Origin: Gammaproteobacteria bacterium
GTDB taxonomy: Bacteria > Pseudomonadota > Gammaproteobacteria > JADZEE01
Direction: 5' to 3'
Length of the DNA stretch: 64,000 nt
NCBI GenBank assembly: GCA_020850735.1
Contig: JADZEE010000136.1
Coordinates: forward strand, 1 to 64,000
Shown here: piece by piece, positions 1 to 8,897 of the stretch
Layout of the letters: each line of letters starts with the position of its first letter
Position numbering within the stretch: position 1 is the stretch's first letter
Notes under the pieces: generated by a model
The model's input: the letters and a program-made list of their open reading frames with translations, nothing else
Databases searched by the model: none
What the model was told of the DNA's origin: nothing
Translations under genes and position numbers: made by a program

Positions 1-52
1 GACACGTTACAACTACTACCGCTCACGAGGGTCAGATCTGGCAATCGGGCGG

Positions 53-172
53 TCACGAGGGTCAGATCTGGCAATCGCGCATCCTCGTCGCCGAATCCAG
101 CAGGTATGAGGGTCAGGTCTTCAGGATTTCCAAAATGCGCGTGTGCGGCTGAAGCCGCACCTACAGCCGATA
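53..172 (+). repeat. Direct repeat unit 1 (about 120 bp)
   Basis: This unit is nearly identical to 239-356. It starts with the core TCACGAGGGTCAGATCTG and ends with a REP-like hairpin at 143-160 (arms GTGCGGCT / AGCCGCAC, loop GA) followed by CTACAGCCGATA. A shorter copy of just the 25-base core precedes it at 23-47, almost in tandem. Confidence 0.8.
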
Positions 173-238
173 TTCAATCAAGGATGCCGTTAGGCGGGTC
201 GGGTCTTCAGAATTCGATAGGTCCGCTCGACGGTTTGC

Positions 239-356
239 TCACGAGGGTCAGATCTGACAATCGCGCATCCTCGTCGCCGAATCCAGCAGGTATGAGTCAG
301 GTCTTCAGAATTTGCGAAATGCGCGTGTGCGGCTGAAGCCGCACCTACAGCCGATA
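239..356 (+). repeat. Direct repeat unit 2 (about 118 bp)
   Basis: Second copy of the unit at 53-172, differing by a few substitutions and a 2-base deletion after 'CAGGTATGAG'. Its hairpin is at 327-344 with the same 8-bp arms. The spacing between the two units is about 66 bp and also contains a partial echo (GGTCTTCAG-AATT) near 201-214. Confidence 0.8.
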
Positions 357-439
357 ATCGTAAGCGATCCGTTGTCGCCGTAATTTTCCGACCGTGATCA
401 GTGTGGCACGGTGGCCGTCCTTTTCGAAGGAGGGCCACC

Positions 440-697
440 ATGCCGAAGTCCAGGTCACTCACGCCACGCCTGCGTTTCTGGGCCGCGCATCTGCGCGCCT
501 GTGCCGAGCGCCGCCAAGCGTTATCCCAGTACGCCGCCGAACACGGCTTGGCCGTGGGCGCACTGTACGAAGCCAAGCGCCGCTTGAAACGCCTGAGGAG
601 TCACGAGGGTCATATCTTGCAACCGTGCAGGTGCGGCTGGCGATCGCGCGCGCACTGCGCAGCACCGAGGACCGCATCGCCACGCCCTGCTCGGTGA
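440..697 (+). pseudogene. IS66-type TnpA accessory protein fragment
   Basis: The ATG at 440 follows a good Shine-Dalgarno (AAGGAGG, 426-432). The first ~53 residues resemble the small helix-turn-helix TnpA protein of IS66-family elements: an aromatic/Leu-rich first helix, then '[23 protein letters not shown]', typical of its HTH. At about position 600 the similarity stops, exactly where the 25-base repeat core (601-625) begins, and the frame then runs into unrelated sequence. It therefore looks like a 3'-truncated remnant. No tnpB or transposase gene follows. The family call rests on pattern recognition of a short protein and is moderate. Confidence 0.5.
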
Positions 698-986
698 ACG
701 CGTAGGGAGCCGTTCGCCGGCCACCCCAGGCCGAACTTGAGGTCACAATTTGTGACCTCAAGTGGTTAACCTCCGGATTTTTCAGTTGAAAGCCAAAGTC
801 CTCCGGGAACCGCTCGGCGTTTCGTTTCACTGCCTGCACCAGTGCCTTGGTGCTGACGCCGTGGAGCGCCGCGAGATCGGCATCGAGTAAGACCCGCTGG
901 CCGCGGACGAGCAGGGTGTGTTGCTCGATGGCGATGGGCGCGGTGCCCGGGGTGATCGCCGTGCTGGTCGATGTCGTCCCTGGCAT
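459..986 (-). pseudogene. ORF6N-domain protein, 3'-truncated
   Basis: Residues ~18-112 match the ORF6N domain (a KilA-N-related DNA-binding domain of phage and mobile elements): '[20 protein letters not shown]', then '[10 protein letters not shown]', then '[10 protein letters not shown]' and 'SSVLRS.RAI'. The ATG at 986 has an AAAGGA sequence upstream. Intact relatives continue with a conserved helix after VLRSxRAI. Here the match ends near position 640, where the repeat-bearing sequence begins, and the frame runs on to a stop at 459 antisense to the IS66 fragment. The gene was probably cut by the same rearrangement that brought in the repeat. Function of the remainder is doubtful. Confidence 0.65.
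601..625 (+). repeat. Fourth copy of the 25-base repeat core
   Basis: TCACGAGGGTCATATCTTGC plus AACCG; it differs from the copies at 23, 53 and 239 at a few positions. It sits at the junction where both the IS66-type fragment (+) and the ORF6N gene (-) lose similarity to their families, so it may mark a recombination or insertion point. Confidence 0.65.
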
Positions 987-1281
987 CGTGTTCGTCCTTT
1001 AGCGGGTCGGTTATGGGGACGGTTTACTTAACTCGGAGTAGGGGGGTTCCCCGCGCTAGTAGTTGATTTCGAATACGGAAGACCCCGCCGATGGTCAGAA
1101 CTGCAATAACTAAGGAGTGGCGGACGCCCGAGGCTGCGCAAGGGCGAGCCTGGCCGCGACGGTTCCTTTAAACTACCCGACCCATATCGGTTTCCCCGGA
1201 GCTGAGCGTGCACGAAAGCAATTGCGTGATCCCGAGGCTGGCGCACGACCCGCAAGCCCGCGGCCCGGCAAGGCTGCCGGC

Positions 1282-2610
1282 ATGAGCCTGGACGGGCTGT
1301 TTCTACCGCAATCGATCGCCGTCTATGGTGCGTCGGCGACGGATCCCCGCAAGCTGGGCAACAAGCTGCTGGCCAATGCCGCCAGCGGGGCCGGCGCGGT
1401 GCTGGCGGTCCATCCGTCGGCAGCGGCGATCGACGGCGTCCCCGCGGTCGCCAGGCTGGGGCGACCGGTGGATCTGGCGCTTATCTCCGTGCCGGCCAAG
1501 GGCGTGGAGGCGGCCGTGACCGATGCCGCCGCAGCCGGCGCGAAGTCGGCGATCGTGCTGTCCTCGGGCTTCGGCGAGACCGGCGCGGCGGGGCGCACGG
1601 TCCAGGATCGCCTGGCGGCGTTGGCGGGCGCGGCGGGGATGCGCCTGGTCGGCCCCAACTGCATGGGCGTGGTCAGCCATCTCGGCAACGGCCGCTGGTT
1701 GAACGGCTCCTACTTCTGGGCGGTACCGAAGACGGCGGGCGGCCTGTCGTTCGTCAGCCAGTCCGGTGCCTTCGGCGGCATGTTCTTCGCGCACCTGCGT
1801 ACTAGCGGTTTGGGCCTGTCCCGTTTCCTGAGCATCGGCAATGCCGCGGACGTCGCGGCCACCGACGCGCTCGAATGGCTGGGCGGGGACAGCCAGACCA
1901 CGGCCGTGGGCATGTTTATCGAGGGCATCGAGGACGGGCGGCGGTTCGTCGAGGTGGCACGCCGGATCAGCGCGCGCAAGCCCGTCGTGGTCCTCAAGGC
2001 CGGCAAGATGAAATCCGGCGCGCGCGCGGCCGCCAGCCACACCGGCAGCATGGCCGGCAGCCACCAGGCCTTTCAGGCCGGGCTGCGACGCGCCGGCGTC
2101 ATCGAGGCCCTCGACACCGAAGCGTTCTTCGATGCCATGGATGCCGCGGCCGCCGGGATCACGCATACGCGACCACGGCGCATCGCCATCGTCACCATCT
2201 CGGGCGGGCCGTCGGTGCTCGCGGCCGACGCGGCCGAGCGCGCCGGGCTGACGCTCGCGGCCATCGGCAGCGCCACGCTGGACAGGCTGCGGCCGCTGGT
2301 GCCGCCGTTCGCGGCGCTGGGCAATCCCATCGATCTGACGCCGCAGTGTCCGGTCGATAACTTCGTGCAGGCCATCGAGGCGGTCTACGCCGACGAGGCC
2401 GTGGAGGGTGTGGTCGCCATCAACTGCGGCTTGGACTTCCCGCAGTTCGGGACCGGGGTCGCGCGCGGGGTCGCCGCGACCGGCAAGCCCTCCACCGCCT
2501 ACGTCCTGGACGCGCCGGGCGTGGAGGGGGAGATCGCGGCCGCCGGCGTGCTGCGTTTCGCATCGCCGGAGCGCGCTGTCATCGCGCTGGCCGGAGGGCT
2601 GGACCGATGA
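1282..2610 (+). CDS. Acyl-CoA synthetase (NDP-forming), alpha subunit
   Basis: The 442-residue product has an N-terminal CoA-binding Rossmann domain ('SIAVYGASATDPRKLGNKLL') followed by succinyl-CoA-synthetase-like domains. The motif 'AASHTGSMAG' contains the His that is phosphorylated during catalysis in this family. These enzymes interconvert acyl-CoA plus NDP and Pi with free acid, CoA and NTP. The frame is open further upstream to 1117, but the ATG at 1282 begins the conserved domain and is preferred. The stop overlaps the ATG of the beta subunit (ATGA, 2607-2610), so the two are translationally coupled. The acid used is unknown; the setting beside aromatic genes suggests an aromatic or ring-derived acid (inference). 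Confidence 0.82.
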   Translation: MSLDGLFLPQSIAVYGASATDPRKLGNKLLANAASGAGAVLAVHPSAAAIDGVPAVARLGRPVDLALISVPAKGVEAAVTDAAAAGAKSAIVLSSGFGETGAAGRTVQDRLAALAGAAGMRLVGPNCMGVVSHLGNGRWLNGSYFWAVPKTAGGLSFVSQSGAFGGMFFAHLRTSGLGLSRFLSIGNAADVAATDALEWLGGDSQTTAVGMFIEGIEDGRRFVEVARRISARKPVVVLKAGKMKSGARAAASHTGSMAGSHQAFQAGLRRAGVIEALDTEAFFDAMDAAAAGITHTRPRRIAIVTISGGPSVLAADAAERAGLTLAAIGSATLDRLRPLVPPFAALGNPIDLTPQCPVDNFVQAIEAVYADEAVEGVVAINCGLDFPQFGTGVARGVAATGKPSTAYVLDAPGVEGEIAAAGVLRFASPERAVIALAGGLDR

Positions 2611-3239
2611 CGGCGCTCAGCGAGTGGGACAGCAAGCGCCGGCTCGGCGCAGCCCTGCCACGACCGGCGGAGGTGCTGGCGCGATCGCGCGCTGAGGCGC
2701 AGCAGTTCGCCGCCAACGTGAACGGCCCGATCGTCGCCAAGGCCTCCGGTGTCGCGCACAAGACCGAAGGCGGGCTGGTGCGGCTGGGACTGCGCGCCGC
2801 GGACGTCGGCGCGGCCTGGGACGCCCTCGCCGCCGCGGGCGACGGTACGGTGTTGCTCGCAGAGCAGATCGAGGCCGAGCTGGAGCTCATCGTCGGCGGC
2901 TACCGGGATCCGGGCTTCGGTCCGCTGGTCACCGTCGGCATCGGCGGCATCGCCGCGGAGATCTTCGGCGACGTGGTCGCCATCCTCGCGCCGCCCGAGC
3001 CGGGCGAGGTAGCCGCGGCGGTCGGACGGCTCGCGGGACACCGGCTGCTCGCCGGCGTGCGCGGCGCGCCGGCCGTGGATCTCGACGCGCTGGAGCGCAT
3101 CGTCGGCGCGGTCTCCGAGCTGCTGATCTCGGATCCCCGGGTCACGGAGGTCGACTGCAACCCGGTGATGGTGCGCAGGGGCGTACCGCTGGTAGCCGAT
3201 GCCCTGGTCGTGCTGAACGGGACGGATACGCAGCCGTGA
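2607..3239 (+). CDS. Acyl-CoA synthetase (NDP-forming), beta subunit (ATP-grasp)
   Basis: This 210-residue protein is an ATP-grasp_5 domain, the nucleotide-binding half of the NDP-forming acyl-CoA synthetase encoded just upstream. The 'VAKASGVAHKTEGGLVRLGL' segment is the typical start of the domain, with the His that relays the phosphate; 'EVDCNPVMV' near the C terminus is the usual metal/nucleotide site. In many relatives alpha and beta are fused; here they are separate but overlap by four bases. It is followed by an 78-base gap and the molybdenum-hydroxylase genes on the same strand, probably one transcription unit. Confidence 0.82.
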   Translation: MTALSEWDSKRRLGAALPRPAEVLARSRAEAQQFAANVNGPIVAKASGVAHKTEGGLVRLGLRAADVGAAWDALAAAGDGTVLLAEQIEAELELIVGGYRDPGFGPLVTVGIGGIAAEIFGDVVAILAPPEPGEVAAAVGRLAGHRLLAGVRGAPAVDLDALERIVGAVSELLISDPRVTEVDCNPVMVRRGVPLVADALVVLNGTDTQP

Positions 3240-3317
3240 CCGGCCGGGTGCAGGCGCGGAACAGTGCCGTGACAGGGTAAGATAGCTGCCCCTTTTTCCG
3301 AGACGCGGGTCTGGAAC

Positions 3318-4190
3318 ATGACGGAAATCAATCACTACCTCGCCCCCCGCGGCCTGCCCGAGGCCCTGCTGGCGCTGGCCGGCGGCGGCGTGACCGTCCT
3401 GTGCGGCGGCACCGATCTCACGCCGCAGACCGATGCCGGGCGGATCCGCTACGCCGGCACCCTGATGAACATCCGGCGTATCGAGGGCCTGTCGGGGATC
3501 TCGGCGTCGAACGGCCGCGTGCGCGTCGGGGCGCTGACCACGGTCACGGAGATCGCCGAGAACGAGCTGATCCGGCAGGCGGCGCCGGTCCTCGTCGAGG
3601 CCGCCGATCAGTTCGCCAGCGATCAGATCCGCAACGCCGCGTCGATCGGCGGCAACATCTGCAATGCCTCGCCCGCCGGCGACATGATCATCCCGTTCCT
3701 GGTGCTGGATGCCTGTGTCGAGCTCGCGAGCTGGAAAGACAACGCGCCGCAAACGCGCAGCGTACCCCTGGCCGAGCTCTTCACCGGCCCGGGCAGGACC
3801 GTCAAGCGCGACGACGAGCTGCTGACCGCCGTGGTCTTCGATCAGCCGGCGGAGGCCTTCGTCGCACACTTTCGCAAGTCAGGCCCGCGTCCCGCCCTGG
3901 AGATCGCGACCGTGTCGATCGGCGTCGGTGGCAGTCTCGATCACGGTGCGTTGCGCAACGTCCGCGTCGCCCTGGGCGCGGTGGCGCCGACGCCCCTGCG
4001 CGCGCGCCACGCCGAGGCCGCGCTCGAAGGCAAGCGTCTGGACGCCAGCACCATCGGTGCCGCCGTGGCCGGCGCCGTGCAGGATGCCACGCCCATCGAC
4101 GATGTCCGTGCCAGCGCCTGGTACCGTGATCATCTCGTTCGTGTCTTTACCGAAGAGGTCCTCAATCGTGTCGCTCAAGACCAGGATTGA
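3318..4190 (+). CDS. Molybdenum hydroxylase, FAD-binding medium subunit
   Basis: The 290-residue protein belongs to the CoxM/XdhB/HcrB family. 'LCGGTDL' (residues ~33-39) and 'IRNAASIGGNICNASPAGD' (~110-128) are the two FAD-binding signatures, followed by a CO-dehydrogenase-flavoprotein C-terminal domain. It passes electrons between FAD and the [2Fe-2S] subunit encoded next. At 290 residues it lacks the extra [4Fe-4S]-bearing insertion known in the beta subunit of 4-hydroxybenzoyl-CoA reductase (HcrB), so its redox direction and substrate cannot be assigned from homology. Gene order FAD, FeS, Moco is the common xanthine-oxidase-family order. The 3' end overlaps the next gene by 23 bases. Confidence 0.85.
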   Translation: MTEINHYLAPRGLPEALLALAGGGVTVLCGGTDLTPQTDAGRIRYAGTLMNIRRIEGLSGISASNGRVRVGALTTVTEIAENELIRQAAPVLVEAADQFASDQIRNAASIGGNICNASPAGDMIIPFLVLDACVELASWKDNAPQTRSVPLAELFTGPGRTVKRDDELLTAVVFDQPAEAFVAHFRKSGPRPALEIATVSIGVGGSLDHGALRNVRVALGAVAPTPLRARHAEAALEGKRLDASTIGAAVAGAVQDATPIDDVRASAWYRDHLVRVFTEEVLNRVAQDQD

Positions 4191-4641
4191 TTTCACGCTC
4201 AACGGGCGCCCCACGTCGGTGGAAGTGCCCGTGCACATGAAGACCCTGACCATGCTGCGCGACCTGCTCGGCCTGACGGGGACGAAATACGCCTGCGGCG
4301 AGGGGGAATGCGGCGCCTGCACCATCCGGCTCGACGGCAGGACGATCAACAGCTGTCTGATGTATGCCGTGGACTGCGATGGGCGCGAGCTGGTAACCAT
4401 CGAGGGTCTGAAGAGCGCGAACGCCCTGCATCCCATGCAGCAGGCTTTCGTCGACCATGGCGCCATCCAGTGCGGTTTCTGCATGCCCGGCATGATCATG
4501 CAGGCCGATTACCTGGCGCAGAAAAACCCCGAGCTGAGCCGCCAGGATCTGCGCCGCGGTCTCGAGGGTAACGTCTGCCGCTGTACGGGCTACACCAAGG
4601 TGCTGGATGCCGTAACGGCCGTGGTCGAAGCCGGTAACTGA
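4168..4641 (+). CDS. Molybdenum hydroxylase, [2Fe-2S] small subunit
   Basis: The product, about 157 residues, is the two-cluster iron-sulfur subunit. The N-terminal plant-ferredoxin-type domain carries 'CGEGECGACT' and a fourth Cys in 'INSCLMY'. The C-terminal helical domain carries 'QCGFCMPG' and 'NVCRCTGY'. I chose the GTG at 4168: it is preceded by AAGAGGT and puts the conserved domain about five residues in, whereas the longer open frame has no family similarity. It overlaps the FAD subunit gene. Its stop codon (4639-4641) coincides with the first bases of the interspersed repeat described next. Confidence 0.88.
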   Translation: MSLKTRIDFTLNGRPTSVEVPVHMKTLTMLRDLLGLTGTKYACGEGECGACTIRLDGRTINSCLMYAVDCDGRELVTIEGLKSANALHPMQQAFVDHGAIQCGFCMPGMIMQADYLAQKNPELSRQDLRRGLEGNVCRCTGYTKVLDAVTAVVEAGN

Positions 4642-4824
4642 GAGCTCGTGAAACCATCACCGCGCCTGCTGCGACGGCCCCTGGACGCCCCTGGCGGCGT
4701 TGCGGGGACCCCCGAAATCGTTTCCGCAGGCCCGCTGTGCGCGCGATGTTGTGCACCCCCGCGCCTGGCCAGGAACGCCCGGGAACCGTCTCGCTACGGC
4801 GGGCGAATGTTTCATAAGCTCTGA
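4639..4824 (+). repeat. Interspersed inverted-end repeat, copy A (full length)
   Basis: About 186 bp with imperfect terminal inverted repeats: left end CTGAGAGCTCGTGAAACC, right end (reverse complement) CTCAGAGCTTATGAAACA. The left end supplies the TGA stop of the [2Fe-2S] gene; the right end (CTCTGAGGT) contributes the Shine-Dalgarno-like GAGGT of the next gene. The same element recurs at 49458-49644, 59474-59659 (inverted) and, internally deleted, at 27243-27306. No transposase is encoded, so it behaves like a MITE or other non-autonomous repeat. Confidence 0.85.
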
Positions 4825-4834
4825 GGTCATCGAC

Positions 4835-7156
4835 ATGGATCAGAAAACTACGCCGACGCACATCGACAAGGCCTCCCTGATCGGCCGGCGCGTGCCCAAG
4901 CCCGACGCTCCGGACAAGGCCACCGGCAAGACCCGCTACATCAACGACATGATTCTGCCGCAGATGCTGATCGGCAAGGTTCTGCATGCCGGCCGGCCGC
5001 ACGCGCAGATCCTCGCCATCGACGTGTCGCAGGCCGAAGCGCTGCCCGGCGTCCATGCGGTACTCACCGGCGAGGACGCGCAGGGCCTGAAGTTCGGTTT
5101 CGTCCGTGACAACGTCGCGCTCAAGGACAAGGTCCGCTGCGAGCACGACGAGATCGCGGCCGTGGCCGCGGACACCGAGGAGATCGCCGAGGCGGCACTG
5201 CGTCTGATCCGGGTCGAGTACCGTGATCTGCCCGTCATCGCCAGCCCCGAAGACGGCCGCCGGGAGGACGCACCCCTCGTCCACGACAACTTTCCCGGCA
5301 ACGAGAGCCTGCATTTCGAGTTCAAGCACGGCGATCTCGCGCAAGCCGAAGCGGCGTCCGATTTCGTCGTCGACAACGTCTTCCGGGTCCACCACGTAAC
5401 CCACTGCTGCATGGGGACCTCCTGCGCCATCGCCGATTACGACAGCAACGGCAAGCTCACCATCTGGTCGCAGACCCAGTACCCCTACAACTACAAGATG
5501 GATCTGGCGCCCGCGCTCGGCATGCACCCGGGCGACATCCGCGTGATTCAGCCACCCGTGGGCGGGGCGTTCGGCTCCAAGCTCGACGTGTATCCCTACG
5601 AGCCGATCGCCGCGCTGCTGGCAAGAAGAACGGGCCGCCCGGTCAAGGTCATGTACTCGCGCGAGGAGGAATTCAGGAGCGCGCCGACGCGCCAGCCCGC
5701 CGTCATCCACATGCGCACCGGCTGCACCCGGGACGGCACTCTGACGTTCCGCAGCGCCGACGTCCTGCTCGACAATGGCGCCTACACGTCCTGGGGACCG
5801 ACCATCCCGGTCGTGATGATGCGTACCACCTCCGGGCATTACCGCGTGCCGGTGGTCGATTTCAGGTCCCAGGCGATCTACACCAACAATCCTTACGCGG
5901 GCTCGTTCCGCGGCTACGGTAACGTGCAGGCCACTTACGCCACCGCCCAGCAGATGGACATGCTGGCCGATCTGGTGAACATGGATCCGATCGCGTTTCA
6001 CGTCAAGAACGCGCAGAAATCCGGCGAGACCACGCCGCAGAAGTCGTTCCTGCGCGAATGCGCCCTGGCCGAGTGTCTGCAGACGGCGGCCGCGGCCAGC
6101 GACTACGTCGCCAAGCGCGGTCAGTACGCGCGCGAGCGCGACGGCGAAGGGCGCTACAAGCGCGGGATCGGCCTCGCCTCGTCGATCCACAATGCCGGCG
6201 GCGCCAAGATCCACAAGTCGGACGGCTGCGGCACGATCCTCAAGGTGGACGACTACGCGCGCGTCACGGTGATCACCGGGGCCTCTGAGATCGGCCAGGG
6301 CATCGACGCCGTCATCAACCTGATCGTTTCCGAAGAGCTCGGCGTTCCGCTCGAGCACGTCACCATCGTCAACAACGATTCGGACATCGCGCCCTGGGAC
6401 GTGGGGGTGCACGCCTCGCGCACGACCTTCATCGCCGGTGAAGGCGCGCGCCGGGCCGCCGCGCGCGCCCGCGAGCAGATCCTCGCGGCGGCGTGCCGGC
6501 AGCTCAACGTGCCGGCCGAAGAGCTGGATCTGCGCGCCGGCCACGTCGTGCGCAGCGGCGACGGCGAGATGCTGATCAAGCTGGAAAGACTGTTGCGCCA
6601 GATGCATTTCCAGCAGGTCCCGGAGCTGGTGATGGTGACCGACTACTACGAGCCGAACAGCGAGCCCGAAGGTGCCGGTCACGCCTCCGATCACTCCGCG
6701 GCCTACGCCCACGCGGTGCACGTCGCCGAGGTCGTGGTCGACACCTGCACCGGCGAAGTGAAGGTGGAAAAGGTCACGGTGGCGCAGGACGTCGGCCGGG
6801 TCATCAACCGCATGGGCCTGGAGGCGCAGATCGAAGGCGGGATCGCCATCGGCCTGGGCTACGCCTTGAGCGAGGAGATGAAGCTCGACAACGGTATGCT
6901 CAGGAACGCCTGCTTCCGGGACTACAAGGTCATTACCGCGCCGGAGATGCCGGAGCTGGATCTGCACTTCATCGAGAGCCACTGCGCCGAGGGTCCCTAT
7001 GGCGCCAAGGGCGCCTCCGAACTGCCGACCATCGTCATCGCGCCGGCAATTGCCAATGCCGTTTACAACGCCACGGGCTTGCGCTTCCTGAACCCGCCGA
7101 TGACGCCGGAAAAGGTTGCCCGGGCGATCTGGGAAAAGCGGCAGGCGGCCGGCTGA
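4835..7156 (+). CDS. Molybdenum hydroxylase, molybdopterin-binding large subunit
   Basis: This 773-residue xanthine-oxidase-family catalytic subunit binds the molybdopterin cofactor. 'GRRVPKPDAPDKATGKTRY' opens the aldehyde-oxidase a/b-hammerhead domain; 'GGAFGSKLDVYPYE' is a cofactor loop; 'YGAKGASELPT' near the C terminus holds the catalytic Glu (E729). The start at 4835 is preferred because the in-frame extension upstream is translated from the repeat. The closest functional families are 4-hydroxybenzoyl-CoA reductase alpha and related hydroxylases; the substrate is not proven. A neighbouring moaD and acyl-CoA ligase fit a CoA-thioester or N-/O-aromatic substrate (inference). Confidence 0.87.
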   Translation: MDQKTTPTHIDKASLIGRRVPKPDAPDKATGKTRYINDMILPQMLIGKVLHAGRPHAQILAIDVSQAEALPGVHAVLTGEDAQGLKFGFVRDNVALKDKVRCEHDEIAAVAADTEEIAEAALRLIRVEYRDLPVIASPEDGRREDAPLVHDNFPGNESLHFEFKHGDLAQAEAASDFVVDNVFRVHHVTHCCMGTSCAIADYDSNGKLTIWSQTQYPYNYKMDLAPALGMHPGDIRVIQPPVGGAFGSKLDVYPYEPIAALLARRTGRPVKVMYSREEEFRSAPTRQPAVIHMRTGCTRDGTLTFRSADVLLDNGAYTSWGPTIPVVMMRTTSGHYRVPVVDFRSQAIYTNNPYAGSFRGYGNVQATYATAQQMDMLADLVNMDPIAFHVKNAQKSGETTPQKSFLRECALAECLQTAAAASDYVAKRGQYARERDGEGRYKRGIGLASSIHNAGGAKIHKSDGCGTILKVDDYARVTVITGASEIGQGIDAVINLIVSEELGVPLEHVTIVNNDSDIAPWDVGVHASRTTFIAGEGARRAAARAREQILAAACRQLNVPAEELDLRAGHVVRSGDGEMLIKLERLLRQMHFQQVPELVMVTDYYEPNSEPEGAGHASDHSAAYAHAVHVAEVVVDTCTGEVKVEKVTVAQDVGRVINRMGLEAQIEGGIAIGLGYALSEEMKLDNGMLRNACFRDYKVITAPEMPELDLHFIESHCAEGPYGAKGASELPTIVIAPAIANAVYNATGLRFLNPPMTPEKVARAIWEKRQAAG

Positions 7157-7315
7157 GCCGCACGCCAGGCAGGCGATTCACCAGCCCCGTCCCGAGCGCC
7201 CCGCCCCGGTGCCCGCGCAATCCCGCATCCCGCACGGCGCGATCCGTGCGCGGCCGGTCCCCGACAGGAGATCGGCGGTCAACCCTTTCCGGCAACGACG
7301 CACGACGGGCCCGCC

Positions 7316-8839
7316 ATGAACATCGCCAACTGGATCGAAAAATGGGCCGTCTCGACGCCCGCCCAGATCGCCATTCGTTTCGAAGACACCGCGATCAGCT
7401 ATCCCGAGCTCGATGCCCGCATCAAGGCTAACGCGTGCGCGCTCAGGGGTGAACTGGGGATCCGGCCCGGCGACCGGATCGCCTACTTGGGACAGAACGA
7501 CCCGCAGATGCTGGTTCTGCTGTTCGCCTGCGCCCGGCTCGGAGCGATCTTCCTGCCCCTGAACTGGCGGCTCGCCCCGCTCGAGCACGCGCGCATCCTC
7601 GCGGACAGCGGCGCGAGCGTGTTGTTCGTGGACGAGCCGTACATCGAGCAGTGCGAGACCCTGCGCGGCGAACTCGGCGACCGCGTGCTCGTCGCGGTGC
7701 GCGGTGAACCCGGGCGCGGCTGGCGGACGCTGGCCGGGCTCCTGCGGCAGGCCGGCGGCGACGACGGCCATCCGGACATCGGTCTCGACTCACCGCTGCT
7801 GCTGGTCTATACCTCCGGCACCACGGGCTTTCCCAAGGGCGCGGTCCTCACCCAGGAGGCGCTGTGGTGCAACGCCATCAACAGCACCGTCATGCACGAT
7901 CTGGCCAGCACGGATATCGTGCTGACCTTTCTGCCCCTGTTCCACGTCGGCGGGCTGAACAACCAGACAATGCCGGCGTTTCATGCCGGCGCCACCGTCA
8001 TCCTGCACCGCGTGTTCGATCCGCAACGGGTGCTGAGCGGGCTCGTGCACGAGCGCGCCACCCTGACGATCGTATTGCCGGCGCACATGCCGCTGCTGCG
8101 CGCCCTGCCCGGTTGGGAGGCCGCGGATTTCTCCAGCCTGCGCGGGGTTCTCACCGGCTCGACCAAGATCCCCGACGAGATGGTGAAGTACTGGCACGGC
8201 CGGGGCATACCGCTGCTGCAGATGTACGGCGCCACAGAGACCGGCCCCATTGCCATACACCAGCGGATCAGCAATGCCTTTCAGACCGCGGGTACGATCG
8301 GGTATCCGGCCCTGCATTGCGAGGTTCGCGTCGCGGATGACGCGGGTCGCGACTGCGCGGCCGGCGAACCCGGCGAGATCCTGGTGCGCGGCCGCGGCGT
8401 CATGGCTTGCTACTGGAACAACGACGTGGCCACGCGCGCCAGCGTGCAAGACGGCTGGTTTCACACCGGCGACATCGGTTACGTGGATGACAAGGGCTGT
8501 TATCACTTCGTCGACCGCAAGAAGGACGTCATCATCTCCGGCGGGGAAAACATCTATCCGGCGGAAATCGAAAACCTGTTGATGAGCCACCCGGCGATCC
8601 TGGAAGTGGCCATCGTCGGTCGTGAAGATCCGCGCTGGGGCGAGATCCCCGTCGCGGTGGTCGTCAGCAAGGACGCCTGCAGCCTCGGGGGCGAGGACGT
8701 GCTCGGATGGCTCAACGGCAAACTCGGCCGCTTCAAGCATCCGCGCGACGTCGTGTTCGTCGAGTCCCTGCCGCGCAACGAAATGCGCAAGGTCATGAAG
8801 GACGTTCTGCGCGACATGGTGAAGGGGCCACGAGCCTGA
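7316..8839 (+). CDS. AMP-forming acyl-CoA ligase
   Basis: A 507-residue ANL-superfamily enzyme that would activate a carboxylic acid with ATP and CoA. The P-loop-like motif 'TSGTTGFPKG' is at residues 166-175; 'MYGATETGP' is the A5 motif; 'GWFHTGDIGYVDDKG' and 'DRKKDVIISGGENIYPAEIE' are A7/A8; and 'PRNEMRKVMK' carries the C-terminal catalytic Lys region. Length and motif order match FadD/feruloyl-CoA-synthetase-like ligases. It lies 159 bases after the molybdenum hydroxylase on the same strand and could supply that enzyme with its CoA thioester (inference). The acid substrate cannot be read from the sequence. Confidence 0.85.
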   Translation: MNIANWIEKWAVSTPAQIAIRFEDTAISYPELDARIKANACALRGELGIRPGDRIAYLGQNDPQMLVLLFACARLGAIFLPLNWRLAPLEHARILADSGASVLFVDEPYIEQCETLRGELGDRVLVAVRGEPGRGWRTLAGLLRQAGGDDGHPDIGLDSPLLLVYTSGTTGFPKGAVLTQEALWCNAINSTVMHDLASTDIVLTFLPLFHVGGLNNQTMPAFHAGATVILHRVFDPQRVLSGLVHERATLTIVLPAHMPLLRALPGWEAADFSSLRGVLTGSTKIPDEMVKYWHGRGIPLLQMYGATETGPIAIHQRISNAFQTAGTIGYPALHCEVRVADDAGRDCAAGEPGEILVRGRGVMACYWNNDVATRASVQDGWFHTGDIGYVDDKGCYHFVDRKKDVIISGGENIYPAEIENLLMSHPAILEVAIVGREDPRWGEIPVAVVVSKDACSLGGEDVLGWLNGKLGRFKHPRDVVFVESLPRNEMRKVMKDVLRDMVKGPRA

Positions 8840-8897
8840 GCCCGGCCGACCATACCTCGCGCGCCGCGGGCACGCGGATCAGCACCGGATCGGCCCG

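Larger units (their letters stand above)
1..439. other. Non-coding repeat patch at left window edge
   Basis: No credible gene is seen here. The stretch is built from a 25-base repeat core (positions 23-47, 53-77 and 239-263, with a fourth copy at 601-625) and two long direct repeats that each carry a REP-like hairpin. It ends with a Shine-Dalgarno (near 426-432) that serves the IS66-type fragment starting at 440. It looks like the remains of mobile DNA. Confidence 0.6.

Noticed and set aside
4700..4834. N-terminal extension of the molybdenum-hydroxylase large subunit
   Set aside because: The extra 45 residues are translated from repeat copy A and match the equally spurious frame through copy B; the conserved domain starts at 4835.
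4496..6982. Open frame of 828 codons on the minus strand
   Set aside because: Antisense shadow of the molybdenum-hydroxylase genes caused by high GC; low-complexity His/Asp/Val-rich translation with no family match.
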